DNA of 64,000 nt from an uncultured Isosphaeraceae bacterium (GTDB lineage Bacteria > Planctomycetota > Planctomycetia > Isosphaerales > Isosphaeraceae): the NCBI GenBank assembly GCA_945957605.1, contig CAMFLR010000024.1, forward strand, positions 1-64,000. The letters run 5' to 3'. Below the pieces are notes generated by a model, which saw nothing but the letters and a program-made list of their open reading frames with translations, was not told where the DNA came from and searched no databases. Below, in pieces: positions 37,942 to 46,282 of this stretch. Numbering within the stretch: the stretch's first letter is position 1; each line of letters starts with the position of its first letter. A program made the translations under genes and the position numbers.

Positions 37942-39356
37942 CGTGCGCTCCGTCCGGTCGAAGCGGGAACCTGGGCCGATGACGGCGGGTGAATACCGCA
38001 GACTTCGTCATTGCAGACGACGTCGCGCGGGCGACTTGCGGCTATACGATTGTAGACCTTTCGACCGACGACGGATACCCCCGGAATGAACCGGACGAGG
38101 GAAATCGGCCAGAAAAGCGGCGTCCAACCGAGGATCGCCATCACCGCGTCGTACCCCTCTTTCACCTTCCGCTTGCTCGTGACGAGATGCATCGACCGCA
38201 TGCACGCCTCGCGCGAAAGCGATGGATGAACCTTGGTCACATCGACGGCTGTCAGGTCGACGGGCTCGATCAACCGATCCGGATCGCCCGCACTCACAAT
38301 CGCCATGCTGGCCCGGCACCGTGGGCACGCACCGTCATAGAGAACGCGTCCCGCGACCTGCCCCGGCACTGCCCCAGCAACCAGACTCCTGAGCCACGGC
38401 CCCGAGACAAAAGCCAGATTCGCCGCGACCATCACCAGGCTGAACTCGACCAGACCGAGCGTGATTCCGATCCCAATGTGCATGAGCGTGACGATCGCCA
38501 GCACGATCGGCCGCCCCGCGCGATTCCAGATGACGATCGGATAGAGCAGTTCGACCGCCAGCCCCGCGTGGGTGAACGCGTTTATCAGCTGGGGATAACT
38601 CGCGAGCCAGGTGAGATCAAAGAGCCGAAATTCACCCGCGGCGACAGTTCCCCAGAAGGCGCTGCCGTTCCACCAGGCCGGTCCTTGCAACTTCGCGAGC
38701 CCTGCCATCCCGTAGATCAAAACCAGGTGGCACTGAATCAGCCTCAAGGCGATGTTCGCCGCGATCGACGGCTCAGGCCGTCCCGAGGGCGCTGTCCATG
38801 TCCCCGTCTTCGACCGCCGCGCGACCTCAGCGCGATTCCGCCGCCAGCGTGCGTAGTAACGGTCGAGCGAGACCGCCTTCCCACTCGCGCCCGTCACTGC
38901 GAGGTAAAGGCAAAGCGTCGACAGGATCTGGTCGAAGCCGTAAACGGTCACCGGTGAGCGGCGAACCGTCGACGCGATGATCGCCCACGCCAGTACGGAC
39001 GTCACGCGGCTAAACGCCCCGCATGTGAACAAAGCTAATATCACCAGGCAAACAATCCAAACCGGACGCAGCAATCCATCAGGGATCGCCAGCCAGAACG
39101 ACCAAGCCGTCGGGTCGACTTCCTTGAGGAATGCGGTCACGCCTTCGGGCGTTGACCATCCGGTCGAGCCGAAAAATCCTTGTAGGTCGAGCCCATAGAC
39201 GAACAGGCTCCAGAACGCGAGGATTCCGGTCGCCACGCGCACCACGCCTAGCGAAGTTGGGTCGGCGGGAGTGAAAACGAACCGGTTCCAGCCGTCGCGG
39301 ACCGCGTTTGCAAGCCGGGCCACTGCCTGCAATGGGTCGGTCAGGAGACGTCGCAC
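37938..39356 (-). CDS. HTTM-domain membrane protein fused to a DCC thiol-oxidoreductase-like domain
   Basis: 472 residues from GTG 39356 (GGAGAG upstream), which overlaps the preceding gene by 16 bp. The first 330 residues have about eight TM helices of the HTTM type (a bacterial relative of vitamin-K-dependent gamma-carboxylase), with LGVVRVATGILAFWSLFVYG and AAGEFRLFDLTWLASYPQ. The C-terminus is a DCC domain: VLYDGACPRCRASM (CxxC), with RSMHLVTSKRKVKEGYDAV. Substrate unknown. Found with small partner genes on both sides. Confidence 0.85.
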   Translation of the reverse strand: MRRLLTDPLQAVARLANAVRDGWNRFVFTPADPTSLGVVRVATGILAFWSLFVYGLDLQGFFGSTGWSTPEGVTAFLKEVDPTAWSFWLAIPDGLLRPVWIVCLVILALFTCGAFSRVTSVLAWAIIASTVRRSPVTVYGFDQILSTLCLYLAVTGASGKAVSLDRYYARWRRNRAEVARRSKTGTWTAPSGRPEPSIAANIALRLIQCHLVLIYGMAGLAKLQGPAWWNGSAFWGTVAAGEFRLFDLTWLASYPQLINAFTHAGLAVELLYPIVIWNRAGRPIVLAIVTLMHIGIGITLGLVEFSLVMVAANLAFVSGPWLRSLVAGAVPGQVAGRVLYDGACPRCRASMAIVSAGDPDRLIEPVDLTAVDVTKVHPSLSREACMRSMHLVTSKRKVKEGYDAVMAILGWTPLFWPISLVRFIPGVSVVGRKVYNRIAASRPRDVVCNDEVCGIHPPSSAQVPASTGRSAR

Positions 39357-39994
39357 GGGAACTCTCCGATTCGTTCGGGAACGGAATAGAACTGATTCGG
39401 GTCGTCGAGGTCGGGCGCCTTGCCGGTCGCATCGATCTGGCGGCGGATCTCGTTGGGATCCGGAATTAGATGCATCTCAACCGAAAGTGCCACCGAGACG
39501 GCACCAGGATGCGTCTTCCCGAGATGCTTCGCATACGATTGCGCCCAACGGCTGCGCGAAGCATCGCCCGTCCCTGCGCGAGCCGCTTCCACATCATTCA
39601 GCAAGTGGTTCGCCAGGGCGAGTTGACGTTGGTAGAGCATCCGCGGCTGAATGTCGCGATTGGGGATCCGCACTTCTTCGGTCTTGCCGTCCTTATATTT
39701 GATCACCGCGCGCAAAACCGGCGTCGGCGGCGGTTCGGGCGCGTAATAGCGGTAGGTATAACCCTGGTCGATCAGGCCGTAATACCACCGAAAGCCATCG
39801 CGCCAGCTCATCTCGAGCCGCGACGCCGGCGAGCCGCCCCACGCCGCAATCCAGATCAGCGCGGCATGGGAAACAATCGCGATCGTCGCGACGACCCGCA
39901 GCCAGGGTGGCCAACCCGTCGATTCCCCAGCGCTCTCGGCTTTGCGAGTGTCCAGTTGATCCACGCCAGACCTCATTTTTTTAGTAACCGACAC
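39341..39994 (-). CDS. Single-pass membrane protein upstream of HTTM-DCC
   Basis: 217 residues if started at GTG 39994 (GGAAGAG just upstream); ATG 39976 is an alternative. One TM helix (WLRVVATIAIVSHAALIWIAAWG, about 31-53) is followed by an extracytoplasmic domain with SWRDGFRWYYGLIDQGYTYRYYAPEPPPTPV. Similar proteins commonly precede HTTM genes in planctomycetes (inference). It overlaps the HTTM start by 16 bp. Confidence 0.7.
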   Translation of the reverse strand: MSVTKKMRSGVDQLDTRKAESAGESTGWPPWLRVVATIAIVSHAALIWIAAWGGSPASRLEMSWRDGFRWYYGLIDQGYTYRYYAPEPPPTPVLRAVIKYKDGKTEEVRIPNRDIQPRMLYQRQLALANHLLNDVEAARAGTGDASRSRWAQSYAKHLGKTHPGAVSVALSVEMHLIPDPNEIRRQIDATGKAPDLDDPNQFYSVPERIGEFPCDVS

Positions 39995-40316
39995 ACTCTT
40001 CCCACGTAGGTTGATTCATCCTAAGCCCAGCATTCGCAAGAGGCCAGCCGAACCGCCTGTTCGGAAAATCAACAAACCTCCAAGACAGTGATTTTCTACC
40101 CATTTTATCAATCGGCTTGCATCTGCCGGGACGACGTATTACACTTTGGGAGATACAGGCCGAGATTAACGCTAAGCGATTTTAGGCGAATGGCGTCGGT
40201 TTTGCTGAGAAATCAGGAGATTTCTCGAACCAAGTGGACCGATGCGAGTCCTGCGTTGGTCGAGCCGCAGTCGCGGTTTCACTCACCATTGGTTTTGACA
40301 CCCGGGAGAATTGTCC
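39995..40316. other. Intergenic region between divergent genes
   Basis: About 320 bp between the HTTM cluster (-) and the Cys-rich gene (+). A possible plus-strand promoter, TTGCAT (40117-40122), 17-bp spacer, TACACT (40140-40145), is visible; the -35 is poor. Nothing else recognised. Confidence 0.4.
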
Positions 40317-41027
40317 ATGCAAGGTACGATCGTGATGTTGATGGCGCTGAGCGGCCTCGGCTGCCATCACAAGGGTTGTGCGCCGACCTACGCGCCGGCC
40401 TGCTACAGCTCGTGCTATTCCTCGTGCTACAGCCCGAGCTACAGCACCCCGCTCTACTCGAACTGCAACCCCTGCGGTAACGTCAGCTACAGCTCGTGCT
40501 ACTCGAGCTGCTACAGCGGCTACTACGATTCGTGCTACTCGGCCTGCTACAGCTCGTGCTACTCGAGCTGCTACAGCGGTGGCCACCACCGTCGTGGCGG
40601 CGGTCTCTTCAGCTGCTTCAAGAAGAACCGCGGCGGTTGCTACTCGTCGTGCTACAGCGCTCCGGTCTACGACTGCTACACCGGCTGCAATAGCTGCGGT
40701 GGCGAACCGGTTTACGGCACCTACACCCCGGTCTACTCGTCGGGTCAGTACGCCTCGGCACAGACCTGGGCCGCCCCGCAGGCTGGCTACAGCGCAGCCG
40801 TCGCCCCGACGACCAAGATGGTTGCCCCCGCTCCGGCGATGACCGGCGCTGCTCCCGCCACCATCGACGCCGTTCCGGCCGCTCCCGTCCCCGCCGCGCC
40901 GGTTCCGGCCGACGTCAAGCCGATCAGCCCGCCGGTTGTTCCGGCCGCGCCCGTCCCGGCCGTTCCCGCTGTGAAGCCGGTTGTTCCGGCCGTCCCCGCG
41001 GTTCCCGCTCCCAAGCCGAGCGCCTAA
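40317..41027 (+). CDS. Cys/Tyr/Ser-rich repeat protein, probable exported surface protein
   Basis: 236 residues from ATG 40317 (CCCGGGAGA upstream). A short hydrophobic N-terminus (GTIVMLMALSGLGC) may be a lipoprotein or export signal. Residues 29-115 are built from repeated YSSC units (YSSCYSSCYSPSYS, YSSCYSSCYSGYYDSCYSACYSSC), giving about 19 cysteines in all. The rest is Ala/Pro/Val-rich (PAAPVPAAPVPAD, VPAVPAVKPVVPAVP), probably extended. Cysteine-rich proteins of this general kind contribute to planctomycete cell envelopes, but this repeat does not match the YTV family. No homologue could be named. Confidence 0.75.
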   Translation: MQGTIVMLMALSGLGCHHKGCAPTYAPACYSSCYSSCYSPSYSTPLYSNCNPCGNVSYSSCYSSCYSGYYDSCYSACYSSCYSSCYSGGHHRRGGGLFSCFKKNRGGCYSSCYSAPVYDCYTGCNSCGGEPVYGTYTPVYSSGQYASAQTWAAPQAGYSAAVAPTTKMVAPAPAMTGAAPATIDAVPAAPVPAAPVPADVKPISPPVVPAAPVPAVPAVKPVVPAVPAVPAPKPSA

Positions 41028-41047
41028 GTCTTAGCGAAATCGAAGCG

Positions 41048-41062
41048 TTACGCTCCGCGTAA
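41048..41062 (+). other. Small hairpin after the Cys-rich gene
   Basis: Perfect 6-bp stem TTACGC/GCGTAA with loop TCC, 20 bp after the stop codon. It has no U-tract, so a role in termination is doubtful. Confidence 0.25.
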
Positions 41063-41104
41063 TGGACGGCTCGCCGTCACCACACCCGCGCCATCCTCTT
41101 TGAC

Positions 41105-41134
41105 TTGAGAGGGTGGAGCGGGTCGTGTTATTCT
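41105..41134 (+). promoter_or_regulatory. Putative promoter of the GT2 gene
   Basis: TTGAGA (41105-41110) and TATTCT (41129-41134), spacer 18 bp, about 95 bp before the GT2 start. The -10 matches 4 of 6 positions. A CTTATAAG palindrome follows directly. Confidence 0.35.
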
Positions 41135-41227
41135 TATAAGCCTCGTTTCGGGTCCTGGCCTCCCTTTCGCCGCCCGGCCCGGGCGCTCCCGAAAACGACT
41201 TCGCATTCGCGATGGAATCTCAACGCG

Positions 41228-42094
41228 ATGGCTGAGACTGAAACTGAGAATCTGGAACATAACGTGACTTTCACCGAAGCCGGCAACGAAGCCCCGCTCG
41301 ATTACGACGCGATCGTCCGACTTCTGGGTGAAGCCACCTGCCGTAAGCTCGGCATCTATCCGATCCCGCCCGATCTTGTGCTTTCCGTTGTCATTCCCGT
41401 TTACAACGAGCGCAGAACGCTCCACGAAATCGTCCGCCAGGTACGCGCCGTTCCCATCAACAAACAAATCATCCTCGTCGACGATTGCTCCAAAGACGGC
41501 ACGACCGACATGCTTAAAGAGTGGGAAACCACTCAGCCCGACTTGACGATCCGCTACCACGAAAAAAACCAGGGCAAAGGTGCAGCGCTCCGTACCGGCT
41601 TCCAGCACGCGACCGGCCAGATCGTCATCGTCCAAGACGCCGACCTCGAGTACGACCCCTCAGAATACCTTCGCCTGATCCAGCCGATCATCGAAGGCAA
41701 GGCCGACGTCGTGTATGGCTCGCGGTTCATCGGCGAAACCCACCGCGTTCTCTACTACTGGCATTCACTGGCGAACAAGTTCCTCACGTTGCTTTCAAAC
41801 GCGTTCACAAATCTTAACCTCACCGATATGGAAGTTTGTTACAAGGTTTTCCGTCGCGAGGTGATTCAAGGCGTGAAGCTCAAGAGCAATCGCTTCGGCT
41901 TCGAGCCGGAAGTCACTGCCAAGATCGCCCGTTTCAAGATGCCAGCCATTGAAGGCCGTCCCGCGCGCCGCTGCCGTGTCTTCGAAATGCCTGTCAGCTA
42001 CAATGGCCGCGACTACAAGGAAGGCAAGAAGATCGGCTGGAAAGACGGCGTGCAGGCGCTTTATTGCATCGTGCGGTATGCGTTCGCGGATTGA
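41228..42094 (+). CDS. Family 2 glycosyltransferase, dolichol/polyprenyl-phosphate hexose synthase-like
   Basis: 288 residues from ATG 41228. It has a GT-A core: [18 protein letters not shown], the [12 protein letters not shown] block (DxSxD), [12 protein letters not shown], and [13 protein letters not shown], where the DAD metal-binding motif sits. There is no multi-pass C-terminal anchor, so it resembles soluble DPM1-type synthases with a [22 protein letters not shown] helix. It would transfer a sugar from NDP-sugar to a lipid phosphate or other acceptor (inference). An alternative start upstream at 41105 is unlikely. Confidence 0.9.
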   Translation: MAETETENLEHNVTFTEAGNEAPLDYDAIVRLLGEATCRKLGIYPIPPDLVLSVVIPVYNERRTLHEIVRQVRAVPINKQIILVDDCSKDGTTDMLKEWETTQPDLTIRYHEKNQGKGAALRTGFQHATGQIVIVQDADLEYDPSEYLRLIQPIIEGKADVVYGSRFIGETHRVLYYWHSLANKFLTLLSNAFTNLNLTDMEVCYKVFRREVIQGVKLKSNRFGFEPEVTAKIARFKMPAIEGRPARRCRVFEMPVSYNGRDYKEGKKIGWKDGVQALYCIVRYAFAD

Positions 42095-42128
42095 AACGGC
42101 ATAAACAATCATTGCTGCGACTCGCCTC

Positions 42129-42761
42129 ATGCGGCAGCCCGCTCGCCGAAGCCGAAAGATTGGACTGACTCAGGGTGGCCGCGTTCGAGATGGCCGTCCG
42201 ACTGAGAAGTGGAGTCGCAACTTCACGCGAGATATTTGGGACCAACTCTCGGCGATGCCCGTCGCCGGTCATCCAACCGTCCTGCGCGAAAACCCGTCGC
42301 AAGATTATTTCCACCCGTGCCGCGGCAGTGACTATCTCGCGTTACTGGAGCGACTTCCTGCAGATCTCTGCGTGGGTCTGCGCGCCATCGTCCTGCGGCG
42401 AACTCCAAAACTCGATGCCGAGCTCGGCGTCGAGGCCAGGAAGCGATTTCGTTGTGTCATCCTGAATGCATTTCCCAGGTCGCTCCTGATGACGTGGGAA
42501 AACGGCGCGGGGCCGGCCACCAAACGTCACTATGGACGCTGGTGCGCGGGCGAATGGGTCACGAATGGTCCGCTCGTCACCCTGCAATGGAGTATCGAAG
42601 AAGTCCGTCGGAACTATGTGTTTCACCTCTTTTTGCACGAGCTTGGCCATATCAACCAACCGCGGTTTCACTCGGCTCGCCGCCGCGAAGAATTCGCGGA
42701 AAACTTCGCACTCGAATGGGCAGAACGCCTCGGCGAACTACCACCCGGATTGACGATTTAA
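42129..42761 (+). CDS. HELGH metallopeptidase-like protein
   Basis: 210 residues. No named family recognised. A zinc-binding motif HELGH (170-174) lies in a helix LFLHELGHINQPRFHSARRREEFAENFALEWAERLG, with Glu188 and Glu191 available as a third ligand, so the protein looks like a small metalloprotease or metal-binding fold related to SprT/ImmA-type proteins. The N-terminus is basic. The 3' two thirds of the gene lies inside an exact 598-bp tandem duplication (see 42357-43552), which created a second, truncated copy. Confidence 0.7.
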   Translation: MRQPARRSRKIGLTQGGRVRDGRPTEKWSRNFTRDIWDQLSAMPVAGHPTVLRENPSQDYFHPCRGSDYLALLERLPADLCVGLRAIVLRRTPKLDAELGVEARKRFRCVILNAFPRSLLMTWENGAGPATKRHYGRWCAGEWVTNGPLVTLQWSIEEVRRNYVFHLFLHELGHINQPRFHSARRREEFAENFALEWAERLGELPPGLTI

Positions 42762-42794
42762 CACCCGCTTTTTTGCCGTCACTACCTCCTTGAC

Positions 42795-42816
42795 GATATT
42801 CCTTCCGAGGAATATC
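42795..42816. other. Palindrome, first copy
   Basis: Perfect 8-bp arms GATATTCC and GGAATATC, loop TTCCGA, 34 bp after the HELGH gene stop. In unit 2 it lies about 135 bp before the toxin start (43393-43414) and might be a TA operator or a transcriptional stop; no U-tract is present. Confidence 0.4.
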
Positions 42817-42915
42817 CTGAACCTCGCCTCGCAATGACTCGAGGCATTGGGATGATCCGCATGAGCCTCGTCGGCAAGGCGCAGGTTTGTGATCGCAGGG
42901 ACGCGGAGGATCGAC

Positions 42916-43359
42916 ATGAAGACTCCCCGTGCAACGAGGATCCCCTGCGATGGACCTGCAGATCTCTGCGTGGGTCTGCGCGCCATCGTCCTGCGGCGAA
43001 CTCCAAAACTCGATGCCGAGCTCGGCGTCGAGGCCAGGAAGCGATTTCGTTGTGTCATCCTGAATGCATTTCCCAGGTCGCTCCTGATGACGTGGGAAAA
43101 CGGCGCGGGGCCGGCCACCAAACGTCACTATGGACGCTGGTGCGCGGGCGAATGGGTCACGAATGGTCCGCTCGTCACCCTGCAATGGAGTATCGAAGAA
43201 GTCCGTCGGAACTATGTGTTTCACCTCTTTTTGCACGAGCTTGGCCATATCAACCAACCGCGGTTTCACTCGGCTCGCCGCCGCGAAGAATTCGCGGAAA
43301 ACTTCGCACTCGAATGGGCAGAACGCCTCGGCGAACTACCACCCGGATTGACGATTTAA
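42916..43359 (+). pseudogene. Truncated duplicate of the HELGH gene
   Basis: Within unit 2 of the duplication. An in-frame fusion of a new 14-residue start (MKTPRATRIPCDGP) to residues 78-210 of the upstream HELGH protein gives 147 residues. The first 77 residues of the parent are missing. The HELGH motif is kept. Whether this truncated form is translated is unknown; it looks like a by-product of the tandem duplication. Confidence 0.7.
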
Positions 43360-43547
43360 CACCCGCTTTTTTGCCGTCACTACCTCCTTGACGATATTCC
43401 TTCCGAGGAATATCCTGAACCTCGCCTCGCAATGACTCGAGGCATTGGGATGATCCGCATGAGCCTCGTCGGCAAGGCGCAGGTTTGTGATCGCAGGGAC
43501 GCGGAGGATCGACATGAAGACTCCCCGTGCAACGAGGATCCCCTGCG

Positions 43548-43904
43548 ATGGATTGGCAAATCCGGCTTGTCGACGAGTTCGCGCAATGGCTACTTGAACA
43601 GGAATCCGAAGTCCGAGTCGCGATTCTGGCTCATGTCAAACTGTTGAAAGAACGTGGTCCGCAATTGAATAGACCGTACGTGGATACGATCAAAAGTTCA
43701 AAATACGCAAACATGAAGGAATTGCGACTGAACCACCGCGGCACGCCGTGGCGAGTCCTTTTCGCGTTCGACCCGCAGCGCCGCGCGGTTCTACTTGTGG
43801 GCGGGAACAAGGAAGGCGACAAGCGGTGGTACCTGACAAACCCTCGGATCGCCGATGAGAGGTTTCGGCGATACCTGAACCGACTCGAGGAGCCTAGCGC
43901 GTGA
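43548..43904 (+). CDS. HigB/RelE-like toxin (DUF891 / Gp49-type)
   Basis: 118 residues from ATG 43548 with GAGGA upstream. The sequence MDWQIRLVDEFAQWL...MKELRLNHRGTPWRVLFAFDPQRRAVLLVGGNKEGDKRWY matches the Gp49/DUF891 branch of RelE-superfamily toxins, usually mRNA-cleaving ribosome-dependent endonucleases. The stop overlaps the antitoxin GTG start by 4 bp (GTGA). Toxin-first order is as in HigBA. Its start codon ATGGA lies at the exact right end of the 598-bp duplication. Confidence 0.85.
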   Translation: MDWQIRLVDEFAQWLLEQESEVRVAILAHVKLLKERGPQLNRPYVDTIKSSKYANMKELRLNHRGTPWRVLFAFDPQRRAVLLVGGNKEGDKRWYLTNPRIADERFRRYLNRLEEPSA

Positions 43905-44227
43905 CGGTGAGCTACGACGACTTCCTCCGCGATCTGCCCGACGATGAGATCAAGGCGATCGAGGATCGCGGTGCGCAGCTCATTCAGGAAGAGGCCACGC
44001 TTCGAGAACTTCGGGAAATCACTGCAAAGTCGCAGGAAGAGCTCGCGAAGAAGCTGAACGTCAAGCAAGCGGCGATTTCCAAGCTGGAACGCCGTACAGA
44101 CATCTACATCAGTAGCCTGAGAAATTATATCGAAGCTTTGGGCGGGAAGCTGACAATCATCGCCGAGCTGCCTGGTCGCGCCCCGATTCAGATTCGGCAA
44201 TTTCAGGCGGATAAGGACGACGAATAA
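43901..44227 (+). CDS. XRE-family (HigA-like) antitoxin
   Basis: 108 residues from GTG 43901. A Cro/CI-type HTH lies at about 39-66 (LRELREITAKSQEELAKKLNVKQAAISKLERRTD), typical of HigA. It neutralises the toxin encoded directly upstream and probably represses the pair. A TA operator may lie in the region upstream of the toxin (palindrome 43393-43414). No other TA locus was seen in the window. Confidence 0.88.
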   Translation: MTVSYDDFLRDLPDDEIKAIEDRGAQLIQEEATLRELREITAKSQEELAKKLNVKQAAISKLERRTDIYISSLRNYIEALGGKLTIIAELPGRAPIQIRQFQADKDDE

Positions 44228-44368
44228 CTCACGAGCGTCGCGGTTTTTGTGCAACCATAATAAAACCTACGCATAAGGATTAGTCGGTCTTAAGGATAAG
44301 CATCACTTGTTTTTCTATGATGTGAAGATTCGTCGCAGACCATTGCTCGGACGTAAAGGGCTTGTGAG

Positions 44369-44878
44369 ATGGCCAAGGAAATATCATACACATATGCATT
44401 ACCTTATTTGCTGCCGATACCAATGGCAATCATCTCTCCAATAATCGAAATCGCTTTAAGAATCGCCGGCAAACCTCGGTGGATTGCATGGCTGCCACTC
44501 GGCGTCTATTTCCTGCTCTTAATAATCGGCGCGATTCTCACAGAGAGACGTGCCTTGAGACAGATTCGACGCTGGGCGCGTTCTCAGGGTGTATTCCAAG
44601 TTGTTAAGGGCCATTACACCTGCCCTTTCCCGACCTGGGAATTCACTTTATGGACGTTTTCCTCGATTAACCGCTTTCATGGCGTCGACGAAAACGGCGA
44701 ACCGGTCAAACTGTTCGGGGCTTACTACGCCCCATTCTTCGGACTATTTGTCGTCCACACGAAATGCGAAATCGCCGGACCAGAACCTCAGACGGCAACT
44801 GATCCGACGAGTCGCGCAAAGCTTCAACTGGAGAACTCGACCGATCCAACCAGAGAAGATCTCCCTAACCCTCCCTAA
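44369..44878 (+). CDS. Hypothetical membrane protein
   Basis: 169 residues. Two TM helices ([42 protein letters not shown]) are followed by a cytoplasmic tail with [41 protein letters not shown], which looks beta-rich. No family recognised. The 3' end overlaps the end of the convergent DUF1559 gene by 4 bp. Confidence 0.65.
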   Translation: MAKEISYTYALPYLLPIPMAIISPIIEIALRIAGKPRWIAWLPLGVYFLLLIIGAILTERRALRQIRRWARSQGVFQVVKGHYTCPFPTWEFTLWTFSSINRFHGVDENGEPVKLFGAYYAPFFGLFVVHTKCEIAGPEPQTATDPTSRAKLQLENSTDPTREDLPNPP

Positions 44879-45900
44879 AACGCATCCGCCGAGATAATCT
44901 CGCCGCCTGCCCGAGTCGCGATCGCATGCCACGTCTGATAGGCAACCGAGTTCTTCACGAATCGCACCGACCCATCAAGGAATGAAACGTTAACTCCACC
45001 CGAATGATAAGAGCTCGCGCCGATGGGATTGGGCGGGCTTCCTTCACTTGAATAAATACAAGACTTGCCATTGGGCACGACCGTGTGGAAATAGCCGCCA
45101 CCTCGCCCTTCATAGTAACGCGGCCATTGCATCCCCCGTTGCCCATCGCCGAACGTGGTCGAAGCCTGGCAGGCGCTGTTGATCGCGAAGTCCGTCGTAT
45201 AAGTGCATGACGTGCCGCCCATCTTGAACGTGATATCGGAGCCAAGCCCCGATGTGGCGCCGCGTCCCTTGATCACCTCGCTGAAAATCGCGGTATTGCT
45301 CGTTCCGTCAATGACAGCGGCAAGCGAGACGGGCCCCATATTCGCGGTGTTCGTTCCGGTCGGACAGATCGGAATTGAAACGGTCCCAATGTAGTAAGCA
45401 GCACCATCGAACATTCCGCCATTAAACCCCGGGCTATTCCCGAGCGTGTTGGCATAGCTGCTGAAGTTGTACGTCGGGTTAGGGATATTCGCGTCCGAGG
45501 GGCAGTTGTATGCACTGATCGTCACGTGCAGTAACGTCGTATTCGACCCCATCGGGTCTTCTGAACTTCCGGTGTCGCCAGTGGGCATCCCGAAGCTGAA
45601 ATTCACCGAGTTGAAGAGCGGTTGTTGCTCGATGAACGGCAAAATACGCACCTTCAGCGATTGATTCTGAAATGAAACGCCTGCAACGATTCGCATTCCC
45701 GTGGGCGGCAGCGCGTTGTTGGCATCGTGATAATTCTGAATCGCCAGACCAAGCTGCTTGAGATTGTTAACGCACTGGGCTCGTCGCGCTGCCTCGCGTG
45801 CTGCCTGGACCGCGGGGAGAAGAAGGGCGATCAGAACCGCGATGATGGCAATAACCACCAGGAGCTCAATGAGCGTGAATGCTCGCCGGCGACTGAGCAT
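44875..45900 (-). CDS. DUF1559 domain protein with prepilin-type N-terminus
   Basis: 341 residues. The N-terminus [37 protein letters not shown] is the type IV prepilin/pseudopilin signature (F-T-L-I-E). The body contains the DUF1559 features: an N-terminal [20 protein letters not shown] block, and the C-terminal H-x9-DG motif ([17 protein letters not shown]). Planctomycetes carry dozens to hundreds of such genes, a clear lineage marker. Function unknown; probably secreted and processed like pseudopilins. RBS AGAAAGG lies about 8 nt upstream of the ATG. Confidence 0.95.
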   Translation of the reverse strand: MLSRRRAFTLIELLVVIAIIAVLIALLLPAVQAAREAARRAQCVNNLKQLGLAIQNYHDANNALPPTGMRIVAGVSFQNQSLKVRILPFIEQQPLFNSVNFSFGMPTGDTGSSEDPMGSNTTLLHVTISAYNCPSDANIPNPTYNFSSYANTLGNSPGFNGGMFDGAAYYIGTVSIPICPTGTNTANMGPVSLAAVIDGTSNTAIFSEVIKGRGATSGLGSDITFKMGGTSCTYTTDFAINSACQASTTFGDGQRGMQWPRYYEGRGGGYFHTVVPNGKSCIYSSEGSPPNPIGASSYHSGGVNVSFLDGSVRFVKNSVAYQTWHAIATRAGGEIISADAF

Positions 45901-46282
45901 GCGATCGACCTTTCTTCATGGGTAGGAATGGCGACGAAGATCCCGCTCCGGAGCATGCCGGAAGAGATTTCATCACATAAGGATCGGCTGGGATTTCGCG
46001 ATTATGACGCGGGGCCCAGCGATGTCAAGGATCGCGTTCATTACGTTGCATATTTAGAACGAAGAACTAAAGAATACGCTTTGCAATCGGTTCACATTTG
46101 GTTTGTTCGCAGCAAGACGTGACGACATCTCGTCGCTGCTCTCACGTGCTCGATCGATCCTGCTTCGATTCCCAAAATCGTGGTCAGGAATACCAGCGCT
46201 TACTATTCAGATCCCACTCTTTTCGCGTAGCCTGCGGCTGTCCGTCGGAATGAATTGCCAGGCCCATGACGAGGTGAACACG
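45901..46282. other. Intergenic region between divergent genes
   Basis: About 380 bp containing the DUF1559 promoter (46001-46028). An ORF continues upstream of the FAD gene without RBS support. Nothing else recognised. Confidence 0.4.
46001..46028 (-). promoter_or_regulatory. Sigma-70 promoter of the DUF1559 gene
   Basis: On the minus strand a perfect -35 TTGACA (complement of 46023-46028) and -10 CATAAT (46001-46006), 16-bp spacer. The start codon at 45900 lies about 95 nt downstream of the predicted start site. Confidence 0.65.

Larger units (their letters stand above)
42357..43552 (+). repeat. Exact 598-bp tandem direct duplication
   Basis: Unit 1 is 42357-42954 and unit 2 is 42955-43552. 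By inspection the units are identical, beginning CCTGCAGATCTC and ending CCCTGCGATGGA. The unit contains the last two thirds of the HELGH gene, 190 bp of intergenic sequence and the first bases of the HigB-like toxin gene (ATGGA). A palindrome GATATTCC/GGAATATC is repeated in each unit at 42795-42816 and 43393-43414. Confidence 0.9.

Noticed and set aside
40378-40842. Alternative frames over the Cys-rich gene and the short repeats, considered as a CRISPR-like array
   Set aside because: The repeats are codon-level repeats of the YSSC coding sequence with no regular spacers; the alternate frames are Ala/Arg/Thr low-complexity shadows.
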